Positions 1 to 7,356 of a stretch of DNA of 39,002 nt are shown here, piece after piece (position 1 is the stretch's first letter; each line of letters starts with the position of its first letter). The DNA comes from JAWXVE01 sp044425575 (GTDB lineage Bacteria; Bacillota; Clostridia; Lachnospirales; Lachnospiraceae). The stretch covers positions 1 to 39,002 of the forward strand of contig JAWXVE010000015.1 in the NCBI GenBank assembly GCA_044425575.1. Direction: 5' to 3'. Both the position numbers and the translations under genes were made by a program. Below the pieces are notes generated by a model. It was not told the DNA's origin and searched no databases. It saw only the letters and a program-made list of their open reading frames with translations.

Positions 1-2
1 GA

Positions 3-257
3 AATCATATATACATACAGGTCAAAGACGATGGAATGGGAATTACGCAACAAGACCGAAAGAGAATCTTCGAACGATTTTATTGTGTGGATAAGGGAAG
101 AAGTAAGAAAATGGGGGGGACTGGACTGGGTCTTTCCATTGTAAAACATATTGTAGAATACAATAAGGGAACCATTGAGTTGACAAGTGAAGTAGGAGTA
201 GGGAGTACGTTTGATATTAGTTTGCCAATGTGTGAAGAACCTGATTCCAATGCTTAG
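3..257 (+). CDS. Sensor histidine kinase, C-terminal ATPase part (5' end outside window)
   Basis: This is the last 84 codons of a histidine kinase whose start lies left of the window. The visible part is the end of the HATPase_c domain: a G1-type box (DDGMGI, positions 27-44), the F-box region (IFERFYCVDK) and the G2 box (GGTGLGLSIV), followed by the usual closing strands (TIELTSEVGVGSTFDISLP). The arrangement is typical of PhoR/ResE-type kinases, which usually follow their response regulator gene, so a regulator is expected upstream. The sensor domain and phospho-acceptor histidine cannot be seen, so the signal is unknown. No terminator is evident before the next promoter. Confidence 0.93.
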   Translation, partial: NHIYIQVKDDGMGITQQDRKRIFERFYCVDKGRSKKMGGTGLGLSIVKHIVEYNKGTIELTSEVGVGSTFDISLPMCEEPDSNA

Positions 258-291
258 TTTATGTATAATTTATAGAATTTGACAGAATTAT

Positions 292-320
292 TTGACAACT
301 AGTGATTTTTCCGATAAAAT
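292..320 (+). promoter_or_regulatory. Sigma-A-type promoter for the DUF6465-like gene
   Basis: A perfect -35 box TTGACA (292-297) is followed after exactly 17 bases by a -10 box TAAAAT (315-320). It lies about 100 bases upstream of the start codon at 424, which leaves a fairly long leader. Confidence 0.65.
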
Positions 321-423
321 AGCCTTGTAAACATGTTTAGTACGTTAATGGAGCATAGGGAGTATAGCGATTAGATGGGAAAGATATCTAATGGCCCATA
401 TGGAGAAAGGGAGGATTACTTGC

Positions 424-813
424 ATGGAGAAAGCAAGTGTAACAGCAAAAGGAAAACCAACACCAAAGACAGAAGCAGCACCAAAGGCAGCAGTACAAGT
501 TGAAGCAGTGGCACCAGTTGTAACAGCGCCTGTGGCAAAACAAGAACCTGTTAAGAAAGCGCCAGCTGCTAAGAAAACAGTAGCGAAAAAAACAGCCACA
601 AAGAAAACTCCAATTAAAGAATCATTGGTAATTGAACTCCAAGATAAGTCATACTCACAAGCAGAGCTCGTTAAGATTGCGAAAGACGTATGGAAGTATG
701 ATCTAAAGAGAAAAGTGGGAGATTTCAAAGAAGTAGAATTATTTGTAAAACCAGAAGAAGCTACTGTATATTATATTATTAATAAGAAGGAAGCAGGAAG
801 TTTCTTTATTTAA
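424..813 (+). CDS. DUF6465-like protein with Lys/Ala/Pro-rich N-terminal half
   Basis: A 129-residue protein with two parts. Residues 1 to about 60 are low-complexity Ala, Lys, Pro and Thr with repeats of the type AKK-T-AKKTA, resembling the basic tails of histone H1-like or ribosome-associated proteins. Residues 65-129 form a compact domain (ELQDKSYSQAELVKIAKDVW, then FVKPEEATVYYIINKKEAGSF) that I match from memory to DUF6465, a family common in Lachnospiraceae. The start at 424 is preferred over 391 because GGGAGG (409-414) sits nine bases upstream. It is a single-gene unit with its own promoter and terminator. The function is unknown; the basic tail suggests nucleic-acid binding, which is inference. 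Confidence 0.7.
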   Translation: MEKASVTAKGKPTPKTEAAPKAAVQVEAVAPVVTAPVAKQEPVKKAPAAKKTVAKKTATKKTPIKESLVIELQDKSYSQAELVKIAKDVWKYDLKRKVGDFKEVELFVKPEEATVYYIINKKEAGSFFI

Positions 814-837
814 ACTACATGAGATATACTTGAATAA

Positions 838-888
838 AAGACAATCGTAACATGAGCTATTGCAGCTAGTTTTACGGTTGTTTTTTTG
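838..888 (+). terminator. Intrinsic terminator after the DUF6465-like gene
   Basis: The arms 841-850 (ACAATCGTAA) and 872-881 (TTACGGTTGT) pair over ten bases with one G-U pair and are followed by a run of T. A 21-base loop contains a small secondary stem. Confidence 0.75.
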
Positions 889-966
889 TCGCTATGGGAA
901 TAAATGAAAGAAGTAATAACATAATAGGGAAAAAGAAAAAGTTTGAAATAAATTTTGCAATAGGTG

Positions 967-995
967 TTGACAATAAGAAGAGATAGTGATATTTT
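967..995 (+). promoter_or_regulatory. Promoter of the hrcA-grpE-dnaK-dnaJ operon
   Basis: TTGACA (967-972) is followed by 17 bases and TATTTT (990-995). The CIRCE operator begins 13 bases downstream, the usual place for HrcA to block sigma-A transcription. Confidence 0.6.
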
Positions 996-1008
996 ATGTA
1001 TAAAGGTA

Positions 1009-1035
1009 TTAGCACTCAATCGAGACGAGTGCTAA
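1009..1035 (+). promoter_or_regulatory. CIRCE operator (HrcA binding site)
   Basis: A perfect consensus CIRCE element: TTAGCACTC (1009-1017), nine-base spacer, GAGTGCTAA (1027-1035). HrcA binds this inverted repeat and represses class I heat-shock genes. Its place just upstream of hrcA shows autoregulation of the whole chaperone operon. Confidence 0.98.
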
Positions 1036-1084
1036 TAACGAAAAGAAATCCTTGCCAGTCTTGGAGAAAGGTGTGGTTACTAAG

Positions 1085-2140
1085 ATGCAATTAGATGATA
1101 GAAAGACGAAAATCTTACAAGCAGTCATTCGCAATTACTTAGAAACAGGAGAACCAGTTGGTTCTAGAACGATTTCTAAATACACTGATTTGCATTTGAG
1201 CTCGGCCACTATTCGCAATGAAATGGCTGATTTAGAGGAATTAGGCTATATCTTGCAACCCCACACATCGGCAGGACGTATTCCTTCGGATAAAGGGTAT
1301 CGTTTGTATGTGGACCATATGATGATGGAGAAGGAGCGAGAAGTAGAACAGATGAGAGAGATGCTTCTTGAGAAGGAAGAGAAGATGGAGCATCTGCTCA
1401 AGCAAGTGGCGAAAGTCCTTGCGGTAAATACAGAATATGCTACTATGATTTCCACACCTCGTTATCAAGGGAATAAGTTGAAATTTATTCAACTATCAAA
1501 AGTAGACACGCACCAAATTGTGGCTGTTATTGTAGCAGAAGGCAATGTAATTAAGAACCACATCTTAAATGTAGAAGAGCCGCTAGATGATGAGACTCTT
1601 TTGAAGTTAAATATTCTTCTTAACACCCATTTAACAGGGCTTGCAATGGAAGAGATTAATCTAGGTATGATTACAGCGTTAAAGCAACAAGCTGGGATAC
1701 ACAGTGAAATTGTTAGTAATGTTATGGATGCAGTGGCCAACGCCATTAAGGCAGATGATGATTTAGAGATTTATACTAGTGGGACGAATAATATTTTTAA
1801 ATACCCAGAGCTTAGTGATACAAGGCGTGCAAGCGAATTGATTCACACATTTGAAGAGAAAAATACACTATCAGAATTTATGCAAGAAGCAAGGGAGTGT
1901 TGTTCGGAAAATGGTATACAAGTGTACATTGGCGAAGAAACACCAATTCAGACCATGAAGGAGTGTAGTGTGGTAACAGCGGCTTATGAACTAGAGCAAG
2001 GTGTAAAAGGGACCATTGGTATTATTGGACCAAAGAGAATGGATTACGATAAAGTAGTGGATGCATTAAAACAGCTTACTGCACAATTGGAGCATCTCTA
2101 TAAGAAACAGGATGAGGATGGAAAGGATTCGGTAATATGA
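1085..2140 (+). CDS. hrcA: Heat-inducible transcription repressor HrcA
   Basis: HrcA represses the chaperone operon by binding CIRCE and needs GroE for full activity in other Gram-positives. The N-terminal winged helix is clear (LDDRKTKILQAVIRNYLETG, EPVGSRTIS, SSATIRNEMADLEELGYI, SAGRIPSDKGYR), followed by the GAF-like and dimerisation regions (YIGEETPI, GTIGIIGPKRMDY). From 1085 the protein is 351 residues, close to the family norm. An in-frame TTG at 1052 would add 11 residues that do not look like HrcA, and AAAGGTG lies just upstream of 1085, so the ATG at 1085 is preferred. The stop overlaps the grpE start (ATGA), indicating translational coupling. Confidence 0.97.
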   Translation: MQLDDRKTKILQAVIRNYLETGEPVGSRTISKYTDLHLSSATIRNEMADLEELGYILQPHTSAGRIPSDKGYRLYVDHMMMEKEREVEQMREMLLEKEEKMEHLLKQVAKVLAVNTEYATMISTPRYQGNKLKFIQLSKVDTHQIVAVIVAEGNVIKNHILNVEEPLDDETLLKLNILLNTHLTGLAMEEINLGMITALKQQAGIHSEIVSNVMDAVANAIKADDDLEIYTSGTNNIFKYPELSDTRRASELIHTFEEKNTLSEFMQEARECCSENGIQVYIGEETPIQTMKECSVVTAAYELEQGVKGTIGIIGPKRMDYDKVVDALKQLTAQLEHLYKKQDEDGKDSVI

Positions 2141-2757
2141 AAGAAGTAGAAAAGGAAGTAGTAGAGGAAGCGGAAACTTCTGAAGAAGTAATAGATGAGG
2201 CAGCAGTGGAAGGCACAGAAGAGGCGGCTAATGTAGAAGTGGAAGCTAGCCAAGAGGCAGAAGTAGTGGAAGAAGAGGTTGAGAAGAAGCCGAAGAAGAA
2301 GTTACGTGCCGATAAGAAGCAAGACAAGATAAAAGAGCAAGTGGCAGAGCTAGAAGATAAAGTAAGACGTCAAATGGCAGAATTCGAAAACTTTAGAAAG
2401 CGTTCCGAGAAAGAAAAAGCAGTGATGTTTGATATGGGTGCTAAGAATATTGTGGAGAAAATGCTTCCAGTTGTGGATAACTTTGAACGTGGTCTACAAA
2501 GTATTGGTGACGAAGAAAAAGGAAGCTTCTACGAAGGAATGGAGATGATTTACAAACAAATGCTTACAAGCTTTGAACAAATGGGAGTTACCCCAATTGA
2601 AGCAGTGGGTGTTGAATTCAATCCCGATTACCACAATGCCGTTATGCAAGTGGAAAGCGAAGAGTATGAATCAGGAATGGTAGCACAAGAATTACAAAAA
2701 GGGTACCAATACAACGAAACCGTAATTAGACATAGTATGGTGGCAGTTGTACAATAA
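2137..2757 (+). CDS. grpE: Nucleotide exchange factor GrpE
   Basis: GrpE releases ADP from DnaK during the chaperone cycle. The 206-residue protein starts with about 65 very acidic residues (Glu/Val/Ala-rich), then KPKKKLRADKKQ, a long coiled coil (VAELEDKVRRQMAEFENFRKR), and the C-terminal beta domain with the family signature ending in NPDYHNAVMQVES and YQYNETVIRHSMVAVV. It is larger than the minimal GrpE only because of the acidic extension. It overlaps hrcA by four bases and lies 47 bases before dnaK. Confidence 0.97.
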   Translation: MKEVEKEVVEEAETSEEVIDEAAVEGTEEAANVEVEASQEAEVVEEEVEKKPKKKLRADKKQDKIKEQVAELEDKVRRQMAEFENFRKRSEKEKAVMFDMGAKNIVEKMLPVVDNFERGLQSIGDEEKGSFYEGMEMIYKQMLTSFEQMGVTPIEAVGVEFNPDYHNAVMQVESEEYESGMVAQELQKGYQYNETVIRHSMVAVVQ

Positions 2758-2804
2758 TAGAGCAAATAATTTGATAGAATCACAAATAATAGGAGGAAAT
2801 AATC

Positions 2805-4670
2805 ATGGGAAAAATTATTGGAATTGACTTAGGAACAACAAATAGTTGTGTAGCCGTAATGGAAGGTGGAAAGCCAGCTGTTATTGCCAACACAGAAGGA
2901 GTAAGAACGACTCCATCCATTGTAGCATTTACAAAGACAGGCGAAAGACTTGTGGGTGAACCAGCAAAACGTCAAGCCGTTACCAATGCAGACAAAACAA
3001 TCTCATCAATTAAGAGAGAAATTGGTACAGATCACAAAACAGCAATTGATGATAAGAAGTATTCGCCACAAGAAATCTCGGCAATGATTCTTCAGAAATT
3101 AAAAGCAGATGCAGAAAGCTACTTAGGAGAAAAAGTAGACGAAGCAATTATTACAGTTCCAGCATACTTTAACGATGCACAACGTCAAGCAACTAAGGAT
3201 GCAGGTAAAATTGCAGGACTTGATGTAAAGCGTATTATTAATGAACCAACAGCTGCAGCACTTGCTTATGGACTTGATAATGAAAAAGAACAAAAAATTA
3301 TGGTATACGATTTAGGTGGTGGTACATTCGACGTTTCTATTATTGAAATCGGAGAAGGTGTTATTGAAGTATTAGCTACAAGTGGTGACAACCGTCTTGG
3401 TGGTGATGACTTTGATAAAAAAGTTACTGATTATATGTTGGCAGAATTCAAAAAGTCAGAAGGCGTTGATTTATCAAATGATAAAATGGCACTTCAAAGA
3501 TTGAAAGAAGCAGCAGAAAAGGCAAAGAAAGAATTATCATCTGCAACTACAACCAATATTAACCTTCCATTTATTACTGCAACAGCAGAAGGTCCAAAGC
3601 ACTTTGATATGGATTTAACAAGAGCGAAATTCGACGAGTTAACACATGACTTAGTAGAGCGTACTACAACTCCAGTGCAAAATGCATTGAAAGATGCAGG
3701 ACTTAACGCAAGTGAACTTGGTCAAGTATTATTAGTTGGTGGTTCTACTAGAATTCCAGCGGTACAAGATAAAGTGAAACAATTAACGAGTAAAGAACCT
3801 TCTAAGACGTTAAACCCAGATGAGTGTGTTGCACTTGGTGCTTCTATTCAAGGTGGTAAATTAGCAGGAGATTCAGGCGCGGGAGACATCTTATTACTTG
3901 ATGTTACACCATTATCCCTTTCCATTGAGACAATGGGCGGTGTAGCTACGAAGTTAATTGAGAGAAATACAACAATTCCTACTAAGAAGAGCCAAGTATT
4001 CTCTACAGCAGCTGACAACCAAACAGCAGTAGATATTAATATCGTACAAGGGGAACGTCAATTTGCCAAAGATAACAAATCATTAGGACAATTTAGATTA
4101 GATGGAATTCCACCTGCAAAAAGAGGTGTTCCACAAATCGAAGTAACATTTGATATTGATGCCAATGGTATTGTAAATGTAAGTGCCAAAGATTTAGGTA
4201 CTGGCAAAGAACAACACATTACCATTACATCTGGATCGAATATGTCAGATGATGATATTGATAAGGCAGTAAGAGATGCCGCTGAATTCGAAGCACAAGA
4301 CAAGAAGCGTAAAGAAGCAATCGATACAAGAAACGATGCAGATTCTTTTGTATTCCAAACAGAGAAAGCAATGGAAGAAGCAGGAGACAAGATTGACGCA
4401 GCTGATAAAGCAACATTAGAAGCAGATCTTACTGAGATGAAGGAACTTCTTGAACAAACCAAAGAGGTTGAAATGACAGAAGACCAAGTTGCTAAGATGA
4501 AAACATTACAAGAGAAATTAATGGCAAGTGCACAAAGCTTATTCTCTAAAATGTATGAACAAGCAGGTGGCGCAGAAGGTACAGGACCTGCACCAGATAT
4601 GAGCGGTGCAGACATGGGTGGCCAAGGTGGCGCCGATGATGTGGTAGATGGTGACTATAGAGAAGTATAA
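2805..4670 (+). CDS. dnaK: Chaperone protein DnaK (Hsp70)
   Basis: DnaK is the ATP-dependent Hsp70 chaperone acting with DnaJ and GrpE in the cytoplasm. Its 621 residues show the phosphate-1 motif GIDLGTTNSC near residue 5, the VYDLGGGTFDVS motif near 170, the adenosine motif VGGSTRIPAV near 310, the substrate-binding domain (LLLDVTPLSLSIETMGG) and a Gly-rich, acidic C-terminus ending DVVDGDYREV. The length and order are normal for Gram-positive DnaK. An AGGAGG ribosome binding site lies nine bases before the ATG. Expression is controlled from the upstream CIRCE. Confidence 0.99.
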   Translation: MGKIIGIDLGTTNSCVAVMEGGKPAVIANTEGVRTTPSIVAFTKTGERLVGEPAKRQAVTNADKTISSIKREIGTDHKTAIDDKKYSPQEISAMILQKLKADAESYLGEKVDEAIITVPAYFNDAQRQATKDAGKIAGLDVKRIINEPTAAALAYGLDNEKEQKIMVYDLGGGTFDVSIIEIGEGVIEVLATSGDNRLGGDDFDKKVTDYMLAEFKKSEGVDLSNDKMALQRLKEAAEKAKKELSSATTTNINLPFITATAEGPKHFDMDLTRAKFDELTHDLVERTTTPVQNALKDAGLNASELGQVLLVGGSTRIPAVQDKVKQLTSKEPSKTLNPDECVALGASIQGGKLAGDSGAGDILLLDVTPLSLSIETMGGVATKLIERNTTIPTKKSQVFSTAADNQTAVDINIVQGERQFAKDNKSLGQFRLDGIPPAKRGVPQIEVTFDIDANGIVNVSAKDLGTGKEQHITITSGSNMSDDDIDKAVRDAAEFEAQDKKRKEAIDTRNDADSFVFQTEKAMEEAGDKIDAADKATLEADLTEMKELLEQTKEVEMTEDQVAKMKTLQEKLMASAQSLFSKMYEQAGGAEGTGPAPDMSGADMGGQGGADDVVDGDYREV

Positions 4671-4684
4671 TTAGACGAAGAGTT

Positions 4685-4707
4685 TTCGCCAAGGATGCCT
4701 TGGCGAA
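4685..4707 (+). promoter_or_regulatory. Strong hairpin between dnaK and dnaJ
   Basis: A perfect ten-base inverted repeat, TTCGCCAAGG (4685-4694) and CCTTGGCGAA (4698-4707), with a three-base loop. No T run follows, so it looks more like an mRNA processing or stabilising hairpin, or a partial attenuator, than a full terminator. A TATAAT-like sequence at about 4734 lacks a convincing -35 box. Confidence 0.6.
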
Positions 4708-4761
4708 TTCTCCTATGTAAACATATATGCAGGTATAATTGCAGATTAGAGGAAGAAGAGC

Positions 4762-5952
4762 ATGGCAGAGCAAAAAAGAGATTATTATGAAGTGTTAGGA
4801 GTGGATAAAGGAGCAGATGATGCAGCACTGAAAAAGGCATATCGTTCCCTTGCCAAGAAATATCATCCTGATATGAATCCAGGAGATGCAGAAGCAGAGC
4901 GGAAGTTTAAGGAAGCTTCAGAAGCATATGCTGTTTTAAGCGACGCAGAGAAAAAGCAACAATATGACCAATACGGTCATGCTGCCTTTGAAGGCGGCGG
5001 TGCCGGTGGATTTGGTGGTTTTGATTTTAATGGCGGTGATTTTGGCGACATATTCGGCGATATATTCGGTGATTTATTCGGCGGCGGTGGCGGCAGACGT
5101 TCTCAGAGCAATGGACCTATGAAAGGGGCTAATGTACGTGCGAGTGTTCGTATCACCTTTGAAGAGGCAGTGTTTGGCTGTGATAAGGAGATTGAACTTA
5201 CCTTAAAAGACCGATGTAATACGTGTAGTGGTACTGGAGCAAAATTAGGTACGAGTGCGGAAACTTGTACGAAGTGTGGTGGGAAAGGCCAAGTGATCTT
5301 TACCCAACAATCGTTCTTTGGAACTGTGCGTAATGTACAGACATGTCCAGATTGTAGCGGTAGCGGTAAAGTAGTCAAGGAAAAGTGTAGCGATTGTCGT
5401 GGAACTGGTTACATTGCAAGCCGGAAAAAGATTGAAGTATCTATTCCAGCGGGTATTGATAACGGACAAAGCATCCGCATTCGTGATAAGGGAGAACCAG
5501 GTGGCAACGGCGGATCAAGAGGCGATTTACTCGTAGAAGTTCAAGTGCAACGCCATCCAATCTTCCAACGTCAAGATTACAATATCTATTCCACAGTTCC
5601 AGTTGCCTTTGTAGTGGCAGCTATAGGTGGCGAGATTGTCATTGATACAGTGGATGGAAAAGTGATCTATGATGTAAAGGCAGGTACTCAAACCGATACA
5701 AAAGTACGCCTTCGCAATAAGGGTGTTCCTTCTCTTCGGAATCGAGAAATGCGTGGTGACCACTACGTTACATTAGTGGTGCAAGTTCCAGAACGTTTAT
5801 CTCATCAAGCAAAGGAATTGTTGAAGCAATTTGACGAAGCTACTACTGATTCCCTTAATGCAGCGAAGAAAGTATCAAGTGATAAGGATAAAAATGATGA
5901 TTCTCCAAGTGGCGGAGGAAAATCCAAGAAGAAAAAGGGATTGTTTAAATAA
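4762..5952 (+). CDS. dnaJ: Chaperone protein DnaJ (type I Hsp40)
   Basis: DnaJ stimulates DnaK ATP hydrolysis and delivers substrates. The 396-residue protein has the full type I architecture: J domain with YHPDMNPG (HPD near residue 35), a Gly/Phe-rich linker (about 75-115), four zinc-binding CxxCxGxG repeats (CNTCSGTG, CTKCGGKG, CPDCSGSG, CSDCRGTG), two substrate-binding beta domains, and a basic C-terminus rich in Lys. GGAAGAAG precedes the ATG. It is 91 bases from dnaK and closes the heat-shock operon. Confidence 0.99.
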   Translation: MAEQKRDYYEVLGVDKGADDAALKKAYRSLAKKYHPDMNPGDAEAERKFKEASEAYAVLSDAEKKQQYDQYGHAAFEGGGAGGFGGFDFNGGDFGDIFGDIFGDLFGGGGGRRSQSNGPMKGANVRASVRITFEEAVFGCDKEIELTLKDRCNTCSGTGAKLGTSAETCTKCGGKGQVIFTQQSFFGTVRNVQTCPDCSGSGKVVKEKCSDCRGTGYIASRKKIEVSIPAGIDNGQSIRIRDKGEPGGNGGSRGDLLVEVQVQRHPIFQRQDYNIYSTVPVAFVVAAIGGEIVIDTVDGKVIYDVKAGTQTDTKVRLRNKGVPSLRNREMRGDHYVTLVVQVPERLSHQAKELLKQFDEATTDSLNAAKKVSSDKDKNDDSPSGGGKSKKKKGLFK

Positions 5953-5970
5953 TCCAGATTTACCAGATGA

Positions 5971-6024
5971 AACAGCTGGCTATATTCTGCACGAGAATGG
6001 GTGGAAAATAGCTGGCTGTTTTGT
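5971..6024 (+). terminator. Probable terminator after dnaJ
   Basis: AACAGCTGGCTAT (5971-5983) pairs with ATAGCTGGCTGTT (6008-6020) over 13 bases with two G-U pairs and a 24-base loop. Only a short T stretch follows, so termination may be partial. Confidence 0.5.
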
Positions 6025-6069
6025 GGTGGAATATAAATGCTTCAGAAATGTTTGATATGCGAAATAATA

Positions 6070-6098
6070 TTTACACACAACCGCGTATGTGCTAATCT
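6070..6098 (+). promoter_or_regulatory. Possible promoter for the RsmH-like gene
   Basis: TTTACA (6070-6075), 17-base spacer, TAATCT (6093-6098). It follows the dnaJ terminator and lies about 80 bases before the next start. Confidence 0.4.
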
Positions 6099-6180
6099 AT
6101 TCTTATCTAGTGTTTAATGAATCTATCACAACATCATATGATAGTGAACAGTTGATAATGAGTAAAAGGATGGGATAGAC

Positions 6181-7242
6181 ATGGAAGAACATACACACAA
6201 ACGAAGGGTACGCTATAGTGGTACTCATCCCAAGAAATTTTCGGAAAAATATAAGGAACATCAACCTGAACAATATGGAGATACCATTAAGAAAGTCGTT
6301 CAAAAAGGGAGTACGCCTGCAGGCATGCATCTTTCAATCTGTGTAACTGAAATTATTGACTTTTTGCAAATAAAGCCGGGTCAAAAAGGTTTAGATGCTA
6401 CATTAGGGTATGGAGGTCATACAAAGGCTATGGCAAAATGCTTAGAGGGTCAAGGACACTTGTATGCGTTGGATGTGGATCCTATTGAGCTTGTAAAAAC
6501 AAGAGAACGTCTTAAACAAAATGGTTATGGAGAAGAAATTCTCACCGTTTTAGAAGAAAATTTTGCTAATCTTGATAAAGTGGCAAAGACACATGGAAAA
6601 TTCGACTTTTTACTAGCGGACTTAGGGGTATCTTCTATGCAAATTGATAATCCAGAGAGAGGATTTTCCTATAAGATAGAAGGTCTGCTTGACTTGCGGC
6701 TAAATCCACAAAAAGGGATATCCGCAGCCAATCGGCTTCAAGAAATAGACGAAGGTGAGTTGTGTGGTATGTTAAGGGAAAATGCAGATGAAGTTTATGC
6801 CCAAGAGATTGCTGCAGAACTTGTGAAGCAGAGAGCAAAAGGTAGCAGGATTACCACAACGTCCCAGTTAGCAGACTGCATTGAACAAGTGGTATTATCA
6901 CAAAAAGACGTTATGTGTGGATCGAAGATGGTACAAAAAGAGTTAGTGAAAAAATCGTGTCAAAGAACTTTTCAAGCACTGCGTATTGATGTGAATCAAG
7001 AATTTGAAGTTTTGTATCAATTCCTAGAGAAGCTGCCAGACAGTATGGAGCAAGATGGACGGATTGTTATTCTCACCTTTCATTCAGGGGAAGATCGTCT
7101 TGTAAAGAAATCTTTTAAACAATTGTATCAGGCTGGAATTTACAAAGAAATTGCAACGCAAGTAATTCGTCCTAGCAGAGAAGAATGCATACAAAATCCG
7201 CGTGCTCGTTCCACCAAAATGAGATGGGCTATTAAAGCGTAA
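6181..7242 (+). CDS. RsmH-family (MraW-like) SAM-dependent methyltransferase, divergent paralog
   Basis: The family's known member RsmH makes N4-methyl-C1402 in 16S rRNA. This 353-residue protein carries the family motifs: SAM motif I DATLGYGGHT (from residue 72), DLGVSSMQIDNPERGFSY (from about 146), QRTFQALRIDVNQEFE, FHSGEDRLVK (near 300) and NPRARSTKMRWA at the end. It departs from the classic form: about 45 extra basic residues at the N-terminus, DLRLN where RsmH has D-M-R-M-D, and FHSGEDR where RsmH has FHSLEDR. The classic rsmH sits in the division/cell-wall cluster, which is not here, so this is probably a second copy with a possibly different base or RNA target. It lies between dnaJ and prmA among other ribosome-modifying genes. 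Confidence 0.82.
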   Translation: MEEHTHKRRVRYSGTHPKKFSEKYKEHQPEQYGDTIKKVVQKGSTPAGMHLSICVTEIIDFLQIKPGQKGLDATLGYGGHTKAMAKCLEGQGHLYALDVDPIELVKTRERLKQNGYGEEILTVLEENFANLDKVAKTHGKFDFLLADLGVSSMQIDNPERGFSYKIEGLLDLRLNPQKGISAANRLQEIDEGELCGMLRENADEVYAQEIAAELVKQRAKGSRITTTSQLADCIEQVVLSQKDVMCGSKMVQKELVKKSCQRTFQALRIDVNQEFEVLYQFLEKLPDSMEQDGRIVILTFHSGEDRLVKKSFKQLYQAGIYKEIATQVIRPSREECIQNPRARSTKMRWAIKA

Positions 7243-7286
7243 AATGGTGTCTAATATTGCAGGATGGTGTTATGCTAATAGGAAAG

Positions 7287-7316
7287 TTATCAGAAATTAG
7301 TGATGAAATATATAAT
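7287..7316 (+). promoter_or_regulatory. Possible promoter for the radical SAM gene
   Basis: TTATCA (7287-7292), 18-base spacer and a perfect TATAAT (7311-7316), about 40 bases upstream of the ATG at 7357. Confidence 0.45.
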
Positions 7317-7356
7317 AGTTTAAAAAGCGAAATTCAGTAATTATGAGGAGAAAACC

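Noticed and set aside
345..728. 127-codon - strand open frame opposite the Lys/Ala-rich gene
   Set aside because: Its Ala/Thr/Val/Phe-rich protein is the complement of the repetitive sense codons; the sense gene has a promoter, ribosome binding site and terminator.
4058..4615. 185-codon open frame on the - strand inside dnaK
   Set aside because: It is the antisense shadow of a highly conserved dnaK region, with no ribosome binding site and a composition rich in Ser, Ala and Leu that follows from the sense codons.
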